10,100 nt of DNA from the NCBI GenBank assembly GCA_023301335.1, contig JALZVA010000013.1, positions 1 through 10,100 on the forward strand. Reading direction: 5' to 3'. The notes under the pieces were generated by a model that ran no database searches, was not told the origin of the DNA, and worked only from the letters and a program-made list of their open reading frames with translations. The translations under genes were made by a program, and so were the position numbers. Positions within the stretch are counted from its first letter, which is position 1. Every line of letters starts with the position of its first letter. Shown here in pieces: positions 1 to 7,549 of this stretch. Source of the DNA: Akkermansiaceae bacterium (GTDB lineage: Bacteria; Verrucomicrobiota; Verrucomicrobiia; Verrucomicrobiales; Akkermansiaceae).

Positions 1-1803
1 AGGGTGGTCTGCTAGGTGAACAGTTCCGTAGAGGTCTTCTTTAATCGCTGACTTTGATGCCTGCATGGTCTCTTTCGTGAAAATTTGAGGCACGGACTCT
101 GGATCATTAGTTTCATAGTAACGACCCTTACCTAAATGGGCGAGAGCTTGCATAAGCTCTTTTGCAGCCCCTTCACCGAGTGCGACGGTGGAGACAGTGA
201 CACGGGTAGCAGAGAGGTCTGCGATGAGCTCTTCGTAGCCGCTTCCTGCAGTCTGCCCATCAGAAAGAATGATGATATGTTTAATTTTGGCTGGCGTGGC
301 ATCTAACATTTCTTGTGCTCTCAGGAGGCCGGGGTAGAGATTCGTACCTCCGCCTGCGGCTAAGGAATCGATAGAGTCTTTAATACCCCCTTTATTCGAA
401 GCTGAAGACATAGGGACGATGGTTTGTGCATTACTATCAAAACCTATCACAGCAATGCTATCCTGTGACCCAAGTAATTCTACAGCTGACTTTGCTGCTT
501 GTCTGGCTAACTGGATGGGCTGCCCGCCCATTGACCCAGATTTATCGATAACCAATGCCATTGCGAGGCTAGGTTTGATTTTTTCTTTTTCATAGCGGGA
601 GGCAATAGGGAGAATCTCATCGATTGGAGTGTTGTGGTATCCTCCGATACCAAAAGAATTTTCTGAACCTAACATACCCAGCCCACCACCCATGTCAGCG
701 ACGTAACGCTTGAGGTCAAACATCTGTTTGACAGTGAGGTTTGTGGCTGGCACGTCACAGAGTAGGACGGCTCTAAAGGTGAGTAGTTCTTCAAGTGTGT
801 TAGGGAGACCTTTGGCCCCTCTGACATCTAATTCGATACCTTGTTTTCGGAGTGACCTAGAAAGTGCGCGCATTTTCTTAGGCTCTTTATGGATAGCTAA
901 GATGCGTGGTTTTCCGGATACATCGATAGTGGTGGAAGCTGCATTATTCATGAGGAAGTAATCATCCTCGGCTTGAACTTCCATCACCCATCTGGAAACA
1001 CCTGCGGTGAACATTTCAGCTTCAAACTCAACGATATTTTTTTTGTTAGGGTCTAGTTCTAGTTGCTGTGTTTGAACTTCCAGACCACGGTGTATGAGGC
1101 GGACGGTAGCTGACATGGCCTTATTGGTAGCGACCTCTCCTGTCATTCTAACAATCTCACCTTCAAAAGCGGAGGGGACAAGAGATTGAAAATGCACGGC
1201 TGCGACTTCAGTTTTTTGAAGAGGGGAAATTTTATGGAAGCTCACGCCAACTTGTTCATCGCTTAGTATCTCTAAAGAACGGGAAATATCACTTCCCGTG
1301 GGAACTCCATCAGAGAGCACTACAATTTTTTTTGCTTTATCAGCACGAAACTTCATGCGTGCAGAGAGGAGGGCTGAAGAGAGGTCCGTAGCGGCTCGTG
1401 TCTGGGCATCTGCTCCATCGCGCTCGATCGCTGCGGAGAGTGTTTTCAGCTCTTCGATGGTCGTATTTTTTAACTGGTTTCCAAAAAGCTGAATGGAGAA
1501 TGTGTCCTTGGGACTGAGTTTCTCAAGCCCTTCTTCGACTTTGGTAATGGCTTCATTCATGCCCTTTGCGGAAACGGATGCGGAACCATCAACGAGGAAG
1601 ACGACGTGGAGGTCATCAGCACTTCCTTTTTGAAAAGGCTTACAAAGACCAAGGATGAGAAGGATGACGGCAAGCACGCGGCAGAGGAAGGAAAGCCACT
1701 TCCAGCGTTTTGGTCTATCGACGAGTGTGAAGGAGAACCCTAAAAAGAGGAGTAAGAGGGCGGGGATAAGCCACCATAGATGTTGGAGATTCGAGAATTG
1801 CAT
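1..1803 (-). CDS. Membrane protein with two VWA domains and a GATase-like domain (3' end outside window)
   Basis: Last visible gene of the operon. The reading frame is open from an ATG at 1803-1801 to the left edge, giving 601 residues without a stop; the C-terminus is missing. Two membrane segments (about residues 10-27 and 38-54) enclose a basic loop (RPKRWKW), which places what follows outside the cytoplasm. VWA domain 1 (about 66-195) has a MIDAS motif DGSAS (D72, S74, S76), T139 and D165 (SDG). A beta-rich linker follows. Residues 297-400 resemble the class I glutamine-amidotransferase fold common in this family, but no cysteine stands at the nucleophile elbow (GGGLGMLGS, 372-380). VWA domain 2 (about 411-590) has a textbook MIDAS: DKSGS (D420, S422, S424), T487, D515. 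The start lies 2 nt after the stop of the BatA-like gene and has no Shine-Dalgarno site, so translational coupling is likely. Family assignment is firm; the function (probably metal-dependent protein binding) is inferred from the family. Confidence 0.9.
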   Translation of the reverse strand, partial: MQFSNLQHLWWLIPALLLLFLGFSFTLVDRPKRWKWLSFLCRVLAVILLILGLCKPFQKGSADDLHVVFLVDGSASVSAKGMNEAITKVEEGLEKLSPKDTFSIQLFGNQLKNTTIEELKTLSAAIERDGADAQTRAATDLSSALLSARMKFRADKAKKIVVLSDGVPTGSDISRSLEILSDEQVGVSFHKISPLQKTEVAAVHFQSLVPSAFEGEIVRMTGEVATNKAMSATVRLIHRGLEVQTQQLELDPNKKNIVEFEAEMFTAGVSRWVMEVQAEDDYFLMNNAASTTIDVSGKPRILAIHKEPKKMRALSRSLRKQGIELDVRGAKGLPNTLEELLTFRAVLLCDVPATNLTVKQMFDLKRYVADMGGGLGMLGSENSFGIGGYHNTPIDEILPIASRYEKEKIKPSLAMALVIDKSGSMGGQPIQLARQAAKSAVELLGSQDSIAVIGFDSNAQTIVPMSSASNKGGIKDSIDSLAAGGGTNLYPGLLRAQEMLDATPAKIKHIIILSDGQTAGSGYEELIADLSATRVTVSTVALGEGAAKELMQALAHLGKGRYYETNDPESVPQIFTKETMQASKSAIKEDLYGTVHLADHP

Positions 1804-1805
1804 AG

Positions 1806-3578
1806 TTAATCAGCTTTACGGCGGTGGTAGCAGATAGATTCAGTGATGAGCAAGAGAATACCAGCTACGAGGAGCCACATACTAAGTGGATAGCCTGAGC
1901 CTACAGATAGGTTGATAGGGGCTTGTTTAAGATTTCCTGAGCCAGATTCTTGCGCGGAGAGGAGAGCTGTGCTATACGATGCTTTTTGTGATTCTTGTTG
2001 GGATTGGTGAAGCCCAATGTGCGGAGAGGTAAGAACCTCTCCTTTTTGAACCTGAACGGTCTCATCGTTTGGTAAGCTGTATGCAGTGGTGATTGGGGCG
2101 GTGTGGGGCACGCCCATGGGGTAGGTGGCTGGGAGTCTAGTTTCGTTACCACTGAGAAACATAGCTGTGTCGTAAATGATGGTGACGAATCCAGTATAGA
2201 GAAAAAAGTCGTCGAGCTGTGGATCAAGATTGACGACAATGACGGTTTGCGTAGGGTTATTGATTTGGTAGATGAGGGGGACTCCTGCCTCTGAGCGCAT
2301 GATTACCTGTGCTCCCTGTGGTGCGGAGAGTTGCTTTGCACCTGGAAATGTAAAATCATTCACATTAATATGTTTTAATAAGCCATGATTCTCTTGTTCT
2401 ATGATAGGGACGTGAACTGCGACTTCGCTACCAAGATTTGACCAAAATGAAGAGCTGCCTTGAGGCGCAAAGACGAGGGCCTTTCCTTGAACATTCTCTG
2501 GGACGGAGCCGTGGAACATGTTAACCTGAGCATCGCTATGAGCTAATTGAAGACTCCCACTGGTTTTTCCAAATGCCTCAATACAACGCTGATAGAAGTA
2601 GTTATTCTCTGTAGGGATGGAGACAGAAACTGCGGGCAGAGGTCTGAGGATCATCGAGGCATGGTCATCGAGAGGAAGTGTGTCTTTATGCAGGAGGTTG
2701 ATTTTCCAAAGACCGGATTCTGCATTTGGCAGGTCAAAGAAAAGTGGCTCGTTGACCCCTGGTTTGACGTTGACTTTGATTAGCTCAGCAATGGTCTGTG
2801 AGGGTTCATGGAAAATCTCTATCTCTACTTCCTTAGATTTTATGCCTGAGTTACTCAGCTGCACCATTGCAGTGGCGGATTCAGAGGCGAGGACAGGTTG
2901 AATATCCGCAGCGATAATCCCGATATTTAAATCGGAGTCAGACGCGCCAATGATGATTTTTTCAACATTTTCTAGTTTGGATAAATCAAAGGCATTACGT
3001 CCATCTGATATGAAAATGAGCCTGAGGTCTTCTTCTTGTTCTAAGATTTCGCCCATTTGTTTAAGGGCTAACCCTGCAGAGTGTGGATCAGGGGTGGATG
3101 AAGCTTGGATTGCATCGATTGTTTTATGGAGGCCGTGCACATTTGAACTCAGATGGGTAAGGTAGTTGAGAGATTCATTTAGCACTACGATGGAGGCGCG
3201 CTGTCCAGAGGAGAGTGCGTTCAGCACTGAGTGAGCTTCCGATTTTGCTAACTCGATCGCTGGAGTTCCATCCGATTTAGTATGCATAGATGCTGATTGA
3301 TCGATGACGATGAAGACATCTCGCGTATCATTTTTAGAAAAGCTTAGTTCACTGAGCCCAAAGCAGATAAAGAAGAGCATGAGCAGCATGAGGAGTAAGG
3401 ATAAGAAGCTGCGAAGCTTATGAAAAAGTGAACTATTGTTTTTTTCTTCGAGAACTTTCTCCCAAAGGAACCAAGCGTTGGTTAATTTTTTTCGAGGTTT
3501 TACTTTAAGAAAATAAACCGCGATAAGAGGAAGAGCTAAGAGAAGGCCCCAGAGAAAATGTGGACTGAGAAAGTTCAC
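1806..3578 (-). CDS. BatA-like VWA-domain membrane protein
   Basis: A 590-residue protein. The N-terminus has the BatA/aerotolerance-regulator layout: membrane segment 1 (about 7-24), a basic cytoplasmic loop (KVKPRKK, 25-31 onward), membrane segment 2 (about 57-77), then a VWA domain starting near residue 87. The MIDAS motif is DQSAS (D93, S95, S97), with SDG at 191-193 for the second acidic site. T162 in STPDPHSAGL is the probable MIDAS threonine. Residues 215-560 form a beta-rich region I cannot assign to a named domain. A third membrane segment (about 565-580) ends in a basic tail (HRRKAD), so the bulk is predicted to be extracytoplasmic. The start codon is GTG, overlapping the TGA stop of the DUF58 gene by 4 nt and preceded by a strong AGGAGG. 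Membrane VWA proteins of this type lie beside MoxR and DUF58 genes in bat-type operons. The exact ortholog (BatA, BatB or other) cannot be settled here. Confidence 0.9.
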   Translation of the reverse strand: MNFLSPHFLWGLLLALPLIAVYFLKVKPRKKLTNAWFLWEKVLEEKNNSSLFHKLRSFLSLLLMLLMLFFICFGLSELSFSKNDTRDVFIVIDQSASMHTKSDGTPAIELAKSEAHSVLNALSSGQRASIVVLNESLNYLTHLSSNVHGLHKTIDAIQASSTPDPHSAGLALKQMGEILEQEEDLRLIFISDGRNAFDLSKLENVEKIIIGASDSDLNIGIIAADIQPVLASESATAMVQLSNSGIKSKEVEIEIFHEPSQTIAELIKVNVKPGVNEPLFFDLPNAESGLWKINLLHKDTLPLDDHASMILRPLPAVSVSIPTENNYFYQRCIEAFGKTSGSLQLAHSDAQVNMFHGSVPENVQGKALVFAPQGSSSFWSNLGSEVAVHVPIIEQENHGLLKHINVNDFTFPGAKQLSAPQGAQVIMRSEAGVPLIYQINNPTQTVIVVNLDPQLDDFFLYTGFVTIIYDTAMFLSGNETRLPATYPMGVPHTAPITTAYSLPNDETVQVQKGEVLTSPHIGLHQSQQESQKASYSTALLSAQESGSGNLKQAPINLSVGSGYPLSMWLLVAGILLLITESICYHRRKAD

Positions 3579-4441
3579 CCTGCTAAGCCTCCTGTTCTGA
3601 TGATTTGTGTAACCGTATCACTGAAGTTATCTTCTGAAATCGTACTGAGGTAGCCAATCCCTCTACGCAGGCATTCTTTTTTGAGTGCTGCATTCCATTC
3701 GGACATGGCTTTTTCGTATGCTTGAGCTTCTTTCTTAGTGATCGTCACCTTGTTGCGTTGCTTGGTTTCGACACATTGGAGTTCCACATCTCCTTTGAGT
3801 TCACAGCTAAGGTCTTCGGGATTATGAATTTGGAGGCAGAAGGTATCATGCTTCATGCCCTGGAGGAGTTGAAGCCCCTCTTCGAAGCCCGTAGGGTAGA
3901 GGAAATCAGAGATGACAAGGACGATGCCTTTTTTACTGTGTCTAGCTTGTAGTTCTTTGACACATTTTAAGAAGTAGGTTTCCTCGCCGAAGGTTTCTAT
4001 CTTATCTAGAGCTCTGAGGTAGGGGAGGATGGCTCCTTTCCCACGAGCAGGTTCGATAAGTGGCTGAAGCTTATCCGCCATGAGGTAGGGGAGAACCCTG
4101 TCGTGGCAATTAAGGCCAATGTAACCTAACGCTGCTGCAAGTTGGCTGGCTTCTAACAGTTTGCTCTGCATGGAGTGACTTGCATCTAACAAAATGTAAA
4201 TAGAGGTGTCTTCCTCCATTTCAAAAAGCTTGATGAAAAGTTCGTCTGATTTAGCAAACACCTGCCAGTCAATAGCACGGAAGTCATCTCCTAAGTTATA
4301 TTCTGAATAATCAGCAAAGGTGATACCTGTTCCTTTTCTGTTGGATTTTCTATCGGCCTGTAAGTTTCCTCCTAGAACCCTTCGGGCAAGGAGGAATAAT
4401 GACTCTAAGCGAGAGATGAAAGCTGGGTCGGTAAGTGACAT
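3575..4441 (-). CDS. DUF58 family protein (VWA-like fold)
   Basis: A 288-residue soluble protein with no membrane segment. The DUF58 signature lies at about 42-78: FADYSEYNLGDD (42-53), then RAIDW (55-59), a conserved basic/aromatic stretch and a run of acidic residues. It leads into a VWA-like core with a MIDAS-type motif DASHS (D86, S88, S90). A second conserved acidic strand is ISDF (177-180). The length is typical for the family. DUF58 proteins are almost always encoded directly downstream of a MoxR ATPase, as here (10-nt gap), and are thought to link the ATPase to membrane VWA partners; no enzymatic activity is established. The ATG at 4441-4439 has no clear Shine-Dalgarno site (upstream bases are pyrimidine-rich), but the conserved region begins soon after it and the neighbouring stop at 4452 leaves little room for an earlier start. 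It overlaps the next gene by 4 nt. Confidence 0.93.
   Translation of the reverse strand: MSLTDPAFISRLESLFLLARRVLGGNLQADRKSNRKGTGITFADYSEYNLGDDFRAIDWQVFAKSDELFIKLFEMEEDTSIYILLDASHSMQSKLLEASQLAAALGYIGLNCHDRVLPYLMADKLQPLIEPARGKGAILPYLRALDKIETFGEETYFLKCVKELQARHSKKGIVLVISDFLYPTGFEEGLQLLQGMKHDTFCLQIHNPEDLSCELKGDVELQCVETKQRNKVTITKKEAQAYEKAMSEWNAALKKECLRRGIGYLSTISEDNFSDTVTQIIRTGGLAG
3588..3593 (-). promoter_or_regulatory. Shine-Dalgarno site of the BatA-like gene
   Basis: The minus strand reads AGGAGG, nine bases upstream of the GTG at 3578-3576 and inside the end of the DUF58 coding region. It fixes GTG as the start of the BatA-like gene, which would otherwise be doubtful. It is the only strong Shine-Dalgarno match among the five operon genes. 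Confidence 0.75.
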
Positions 4442-4451
4442 AAAGTGAGGG

Positions 4452-5441
4452 TTAGCTCTTTCGGACTTTGCTAATGATAGATTCTATAATATGATCTGGA
4501 TTTACACCTTCAGCCTCTCCCTCGAAGGAAAGGATCAGGCGATGTCGGATTGCCTGTACAGCCATTTTATCAATATCCTCTTTCGCCACATGGTATCTCC
4601 CATCGAGAATAGCGCTGGCACGGGATGCTGCAAGAATGGCCTGAGCAGCTCTCGGAGAGGCGCCATTACGCACGTATTGGTTCACCTCCGTAGGGGCGTT
4701 TTCGTTTCCTGGATGGGTGGCTCGAACAATCTTAACGAGGTGGTCCATGACTTCTGTGGCAATAGGGATTTCGGAGATAGTTTTCCCCATGGAGATGATA
4801 TCTTTTCCTGTGGCAGCTGGGTAAAGCTTGGGTTGTTCCTTTCCGCTTGTACGGTGGAGGATTTCTACAAATTCATCATGATTGGGGATTTCAACTTTGA
4901 GCTTAAAGAAAAAGCGGTCAAGTTGTGCCTCTGGAAGTGGATAGGTTCCGTCGTTCTCGATCGGATTCTGTGTGGCAAGGACGAAGAAGGGTAGCCCGAT
5001 GCTATGTGTGGTATTGGCCACAGTGACACGTTTTTCCTGCATTGTTTCTAATAGAGCAGACTGGGTCTTTGGCGTGGCACGGTTAATTTCATCTGCAAGG
5101 AGGATATTACAAAACACGGGGCCAGGTTGGAAAGAGAACTCTCTCTTTCCTTGGTTCTCTGTGAGGATCTGGGTCCCTACCACATCGGATGGAAGAAGGT
5201 CGGGGGTGAACTGAATTCTTTTAAATTTAAGCTCTAAAGCAGTTGCAATAGTGTTGACTAAGGCGGTCTTACCGAGTCCTGGAACCCCTTCTAACAGAAC
5301 GTGACCTCCACAGCAAATGGAGATGAGAACATTTTGGATGATATCCTCTTGTCCAACGATGAATTTCCCTACTTCTTCTTTGATTTCACGAAAGGTGTGC
5401 TTAAAAGAATCGACTTCAGCTTCTAGTTTTTCTTTGTCCAT
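4452..5441 (-). CDS. MoxR-family AAA+ ATPase
   Basis: A 329-residue cytoplasmic ATPase, the usual length for MoxR. Motifs appear in order. Walker A is GVPGLGKT (52-59) and Walker B is ILLADEINRA (113-122; D117, E118). Sensor 1 is ATQNP (156-160, N159), and the MoxR-typical segment GTYPLPEAQLDRF (165-177) contains a candidate arginine finger, R176. Sensor 2 is GASPRA (260-265, R264), within the C-terminal lid. All key residues are present, so the enzyme should be active. MoxR proteins form hexameric rings and are thought to remodel proteins or help insert metals and cofactors together with VWA-domain partners, three of which follow in this operon. The ATG at 5441-5439 follows the stop of the coiled-coil gene by 19 nt, with an A-rich leader (a run of seven A) and no Shine-Dalgarno match. 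The motifs make the family assignment very secure; the client is unknown. Confidence 0.97.
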   Translation of the reverse strand: MDKEKLEAEVDSFKHTFREIKEEVGKFIVGQEDIIQNVLISICCGGHVLLEGVPGLGKTALVNTIATALELKFKRIQFTPDLLPSDVVGTQILTENQGKREFSFQPGPVFCNILLADEINRATPKTQSALLETMQEKRVTVANTTHSIGLPFFVLATQNPIENDGTYPLPEAQLDRFFFKLKVEIPNHDEFVEILHRTSGKEQPKLYPAATGKDIISMGKTISEIPIATEVMDHLVKIVRATHPGNENAPTEVNQYVRNGASPRAAQAILAASRASAILDGRYHVAKEDIDKMAVQAIRHRLILSFEGEAEGVNPDHIIESIISKVRKS

Positions 5442-5460
5442 GATGGTTTGTTTTTTTAAA

Positions 5461-7134
5461 TTATTTTGCCTGCTCTGTGGCGTGGATGTCCTTGTAGTAT
5501 TGACGCATCGCTTGCTTCATGTCTTCAGGGATGTCGTCACGGTTTAGGTAAGAGCTCATTTGGTGTTCGTAGTCGCGCTGCTGGGCGCTTCCTTTGAGAT
5601 GAGATGTGCCTGTGCCAGAATCGGCAGCCTCTATTTTTTTCTGCACGGGGCCTTTACCCTGTTGGCCTTTGATTTTGGAGTGATTTTTATTATCGATGTC
5701 TTCATCCTTTTGATTGCGCCGGCTGTTATCTGTGCCTGTGCCGGGTTTTTTTCCTCCAGGCATGTTCAATCGTAAGCCTTTGCCTTGTTTCTGACCTTGC
5801 TGTTTACCCATTCCCGAGCCTAAGCGTTTCCGGAGTTCTTGCAGGCGTTGCCTCAGGCGTCTTCGGGCGTCCATTTCGTCCATTTCATCTTGCATCTCTT
5901 CGAGGCCTTCGTCCATTTCCTCTAACATTTCGAGCAGCTCCATGAGCTCTTCTAGCTCCATAAGTTCTCCATCTAGCATTTCTCCATCCATGAATTCTTG
6001 CATATCCATGGCATGCTTATTCATGAGTTTCATTAAACGATCTAATGGAAAGTCTTCAGGTAAATTATCAAATTTTGCGCCTTCTTCTAGGCCTTCACCC
6101 TGATTACCTTCCTGAGCGGCTGCCGCCATGCGTTTGGTAAGTTCGCGGACTTCTGCGAGCTTTTTCTTGAATTCTTCCATGAGCTTTTTGCGCTCTTCAG
6201 GAGTGAGTTGTTCGCCTTTTTTGAGCTGCTCCATGAGCTCTTTAGTAGCGTCATCCACGGCATGCTCTTTTTCTTGATCGTTCTTTAGTTTGAATTTTTC
6301 GAGAGATTTTTTTACTGCATCAAAATCTTTTTGACTCATGGCTTCACCTGCCTGTTTAGCTTTAGAGTTGGAAGATTCCTTAAGCTTTAGTCCAGCAGCT
6401 TTGAGGAGAGCTTCGTTTTTACGGTTTTCGAGTCCTGCGATCTTTTTTTGAATCTCTTGCTTAACTCTAGCCATGTTGAGCATAGCTTCTCGTTCTTTTG
6501 CAGTAGGTTTAAGTTCTTTTGCCCATTTACGAATCTGGTCGGAGTCGATCAGAGCTTTTTCATGTTCGCTTAAATCCTCGAGTAGTTTCTCAACTTCTGC
6601 TTCAACGAGCTTTTGAATTTCTTCAGTTTGTGCCTTTGTTTCTTTTTCTTTTTGGAGTCTATCAAGAACGGCTTGAGAAGCTGGGACGAAAGCGAAGCTT
6701 GTGGCAACGAGCGCACTGGCAAGGGAACCTGCGAGGAGTTTTTTAGAAATAGAGAGGGGGATGGTGGAGGAATCTATAGAGGCAATTTTTTTCTCGGTTT
6801 GTGCATATTGCAGCTCTTTGTATTTTTGTTCTGTGGAGCCGTTTTCAAATTCGAGGGAAGAGACGATACTGTCTTTTAACTGAAAGTGCGAGTCGGAATA
6901 GATGGCTGCTTGCTGCGTATTTTTTTTCTTAGTAACCCAGAGCGCAATCCATGAAAGAAGGGCAATACATCCACCGGTGATGAAGGCCCATGTTTCTACA
7001 GCATGCCCGCGGATGATAAAATAGAGGCTTAGGGAAACGATGAGGGCTGAGGCTATAAGAAGCGCGAGCAGAAAGCTGTTTATAGCGATGCCAGTATTGA
7101 GGCGTCTTCGTACTTTTGAGATGAAAGTGTGCAT
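5461..7134 (-). CDS. Membrane-anchored coiled-coil protein with Met/Glu-rich segment, first gene of the MoxR operon
   Basis: A 557-residue protein I cannot assign to a named family with certainty. It resembles the large membrane/coiled-coil (DUF4175-like) proteins that accompany MoxR-VWA operons in Planctomycetota and Verrucomicrobiota. Three membrane segments are visible: about 18-41, 46-67 and 133-150. The basic N-terminus (KVRRRLN) and KKK at 69-71 suggest N-in topology, so residues 151-557 should be extracytoplasmic. Residues 152-340 are highly charged and helical, probably coiled coil. Residues 361-423 are very rich in Met, Glu and Leu (13 Met between 368 and 421). A basic Gln/Gly/Lys-rich, probably disordered stretch (424-520) follows. 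The C-terminus (521-557) regains order, with DDIPEDMKQAMRQYYKDIH resembling a short terminal motif I associate with such proteins. The ATG at 7134 has no Shine-Dalgarno site. As first gene it faces the divergent intergenic region. It could be a scaffold or substrate-binding partner of the VWA proteins; that role is inference. Confidence 0.85.
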   Translation of the reverse strand: MHTFISKVRRRLNTGIAINSFLLALLIASALIVSLSLYFIIRGHAVETWAFITGGCIALLSWIALWVTKKKNTQQAAIYSDSHFQLKDSIVSSLEFENGSTEQKYKELQYAQTEKKIASIDSSTIPLSISKKLLAGSLASALVATSFAFVPASQAVLDRLQKEKETKAQTEEIQKLVEAEVEKLLEDLSEHEKALIDSDQIRKWAKELKPTAKEREAMLNMARVKQEIQKKIAGLENRKNEALLKAAGLKLKESSNSKAKQAGEAMSQKDFDAVKKSLEKFKLKNDQEKEHAVDDATKELMEQLKKGEQLTPEERKKLMEEFKKKLAEVRELTKRMAAAAQEGNQGEGLEEGAKFDNLPEDFPLDRLMKLMNKHAMDMQEFMDGEMLDGELMELEELMELLEMLEEMDEGLEEMQDEMDEMDARRRLRQRLQELRKRLGSGMGKQQGQKQGKGLRLNMPGGKKPGTGTDNSRRNQKDEDIDNKNHSKIKGQQGKGPVQKKIEAADSGTGTSHLKGSAQQRDYEHQMSSYLNRDDIPEDMKQAMRQYYKDIHATEQAK

Positions 7135-7304
7135 ACGGTTACAGATGGTTCGCGAATCTATTGTCTAGAAGATTAAGCTTCCTTATTTTCTTTTGGGTTA
7201 CCGCCTTGGGCTGCGCGATTTGAGAATAGTGGGTTAGAGGGGAATACTGGGGGAAAGAGATTGTGTTGTTCATGGGGGAAATGAGATGAAATAGACGCAA
7301 TACA

Positions 7305-7332
7305 ACTAAAAAATAAGAGACTAGGTTGTCAA
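7305..7332 (-). promoter_or_regulatory. Candidate promoter of the MoxR operon
   Basis: On the minus strand a perfect sigma-70-type -35 box TTGACA (7332-7327) is followed after 16 bases by TTTAGT (7310-7305), a 4/6 match to the -10 box. Transcription would begin near 7298 and give a leader of about 165 nt before the coiled-coil gene. The -35 box is convincing, but the -10 box is weak and chance matches are common, so this is tentative. Confidence 0.3.
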
Positions 7333-7534
7333 ACTCTATTTGCGATTCTTGTATAAATGGGAGTGAAGAAGCGTTCATAGATTCTGAGGGTTAGGGTAGG
7401 GAGTAGCTCTAAAGAGAGAATGAAGGAAGTGAGTTAAATAGGTGTTTTTGAATGAATCATATTTGGCGGGACAAATAGTCATTTCCTGTATATGTTCTGG
7501 ACAGTTGTTCACTATGTCTCTGGGCTATTGCTCA

Positions 7535-7540
7535 GGGGGG
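7535..7540 (+). promoter_or_regulatory. Probable ribosome binding site of the TamB-like gene
   Basis: A GGGGGG run, followed by AAA, lies nine bases before the ATG at 7550. It is purine-rich and suitably spaced, so it favours this start over the in-frame ATG twelve codons upstream at 7514, which has no such site. It is G-rich but not a classical AGGAGG. Confidence 0.5.
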
Positions 7541-7549
7541 AAATACAAG

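Larger units (their letters stand above)
7135..7549. other. Divergent intergenic region
   Basis: These 415 bp separate the divergently transcribed MoxR operon and TamB-like gene and must carry both promoters if no distant promoter is used. The plus strand is purine-rich around 7381-7435, with GGG-containing repeats (GAGGGTTAGGGTAGGGAG at 7386-7403) but no clear hairpin. A minus-strand frame spanning 7139-7378 (79 codons) has no Shine-Dalgarno site, no recognisable domain and would contain the best promoter candidate, so it is not called as a gene. No tRNA, riboswitch or terminator structure is apparent. Confidence 0.7.

Noticed and set aside
1901..2239. Minus-strand open frame of 112 codons inside the BatA-like gene
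   Set aside because: It lies in another frame within a well-supported coding region, and its composition (Ser/Thr/Pro-rich, no domain) is typical of a shadow frame.
4491..4994. Plus-strand open frame of 167 codons opposite the MoxR gene
   Set aside because: It is antisense to a gene with all AAA+ motifs intact and has no recognisable protein features; it is a by-product of codon bias on the opposite strand.
7139..7378. Minus-strand open frame of 79 codons ending 4 nt before the coiled-coil gene
   Set aside because: No Shine-Dalgarno site, no recognisable domain, only one short hydrophobic stretch, and it covers the best promoter candidate. The position just before the operon is suggestive but not enough.
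7448..7494. Possible plus-strand promoter elements (TTGAAT at 7448, TTGGCG at 7463, TATATG at 7489)
   Set aside because: No pair has both good matches and good spacing: TTGAAT is followed at 17 bases by a poor -10 (ACAAAT), and TTGGCG lies 20 bases from TATATG.
7486..7504. CTGT...ACAG pair upstream of the TamB-like gene, resembling a LexA box
   Set aside because: The half-sites are separated by 11 bases instead of the 8 of the E. coli-type SOS box, and the inner bases are not symmetrical.
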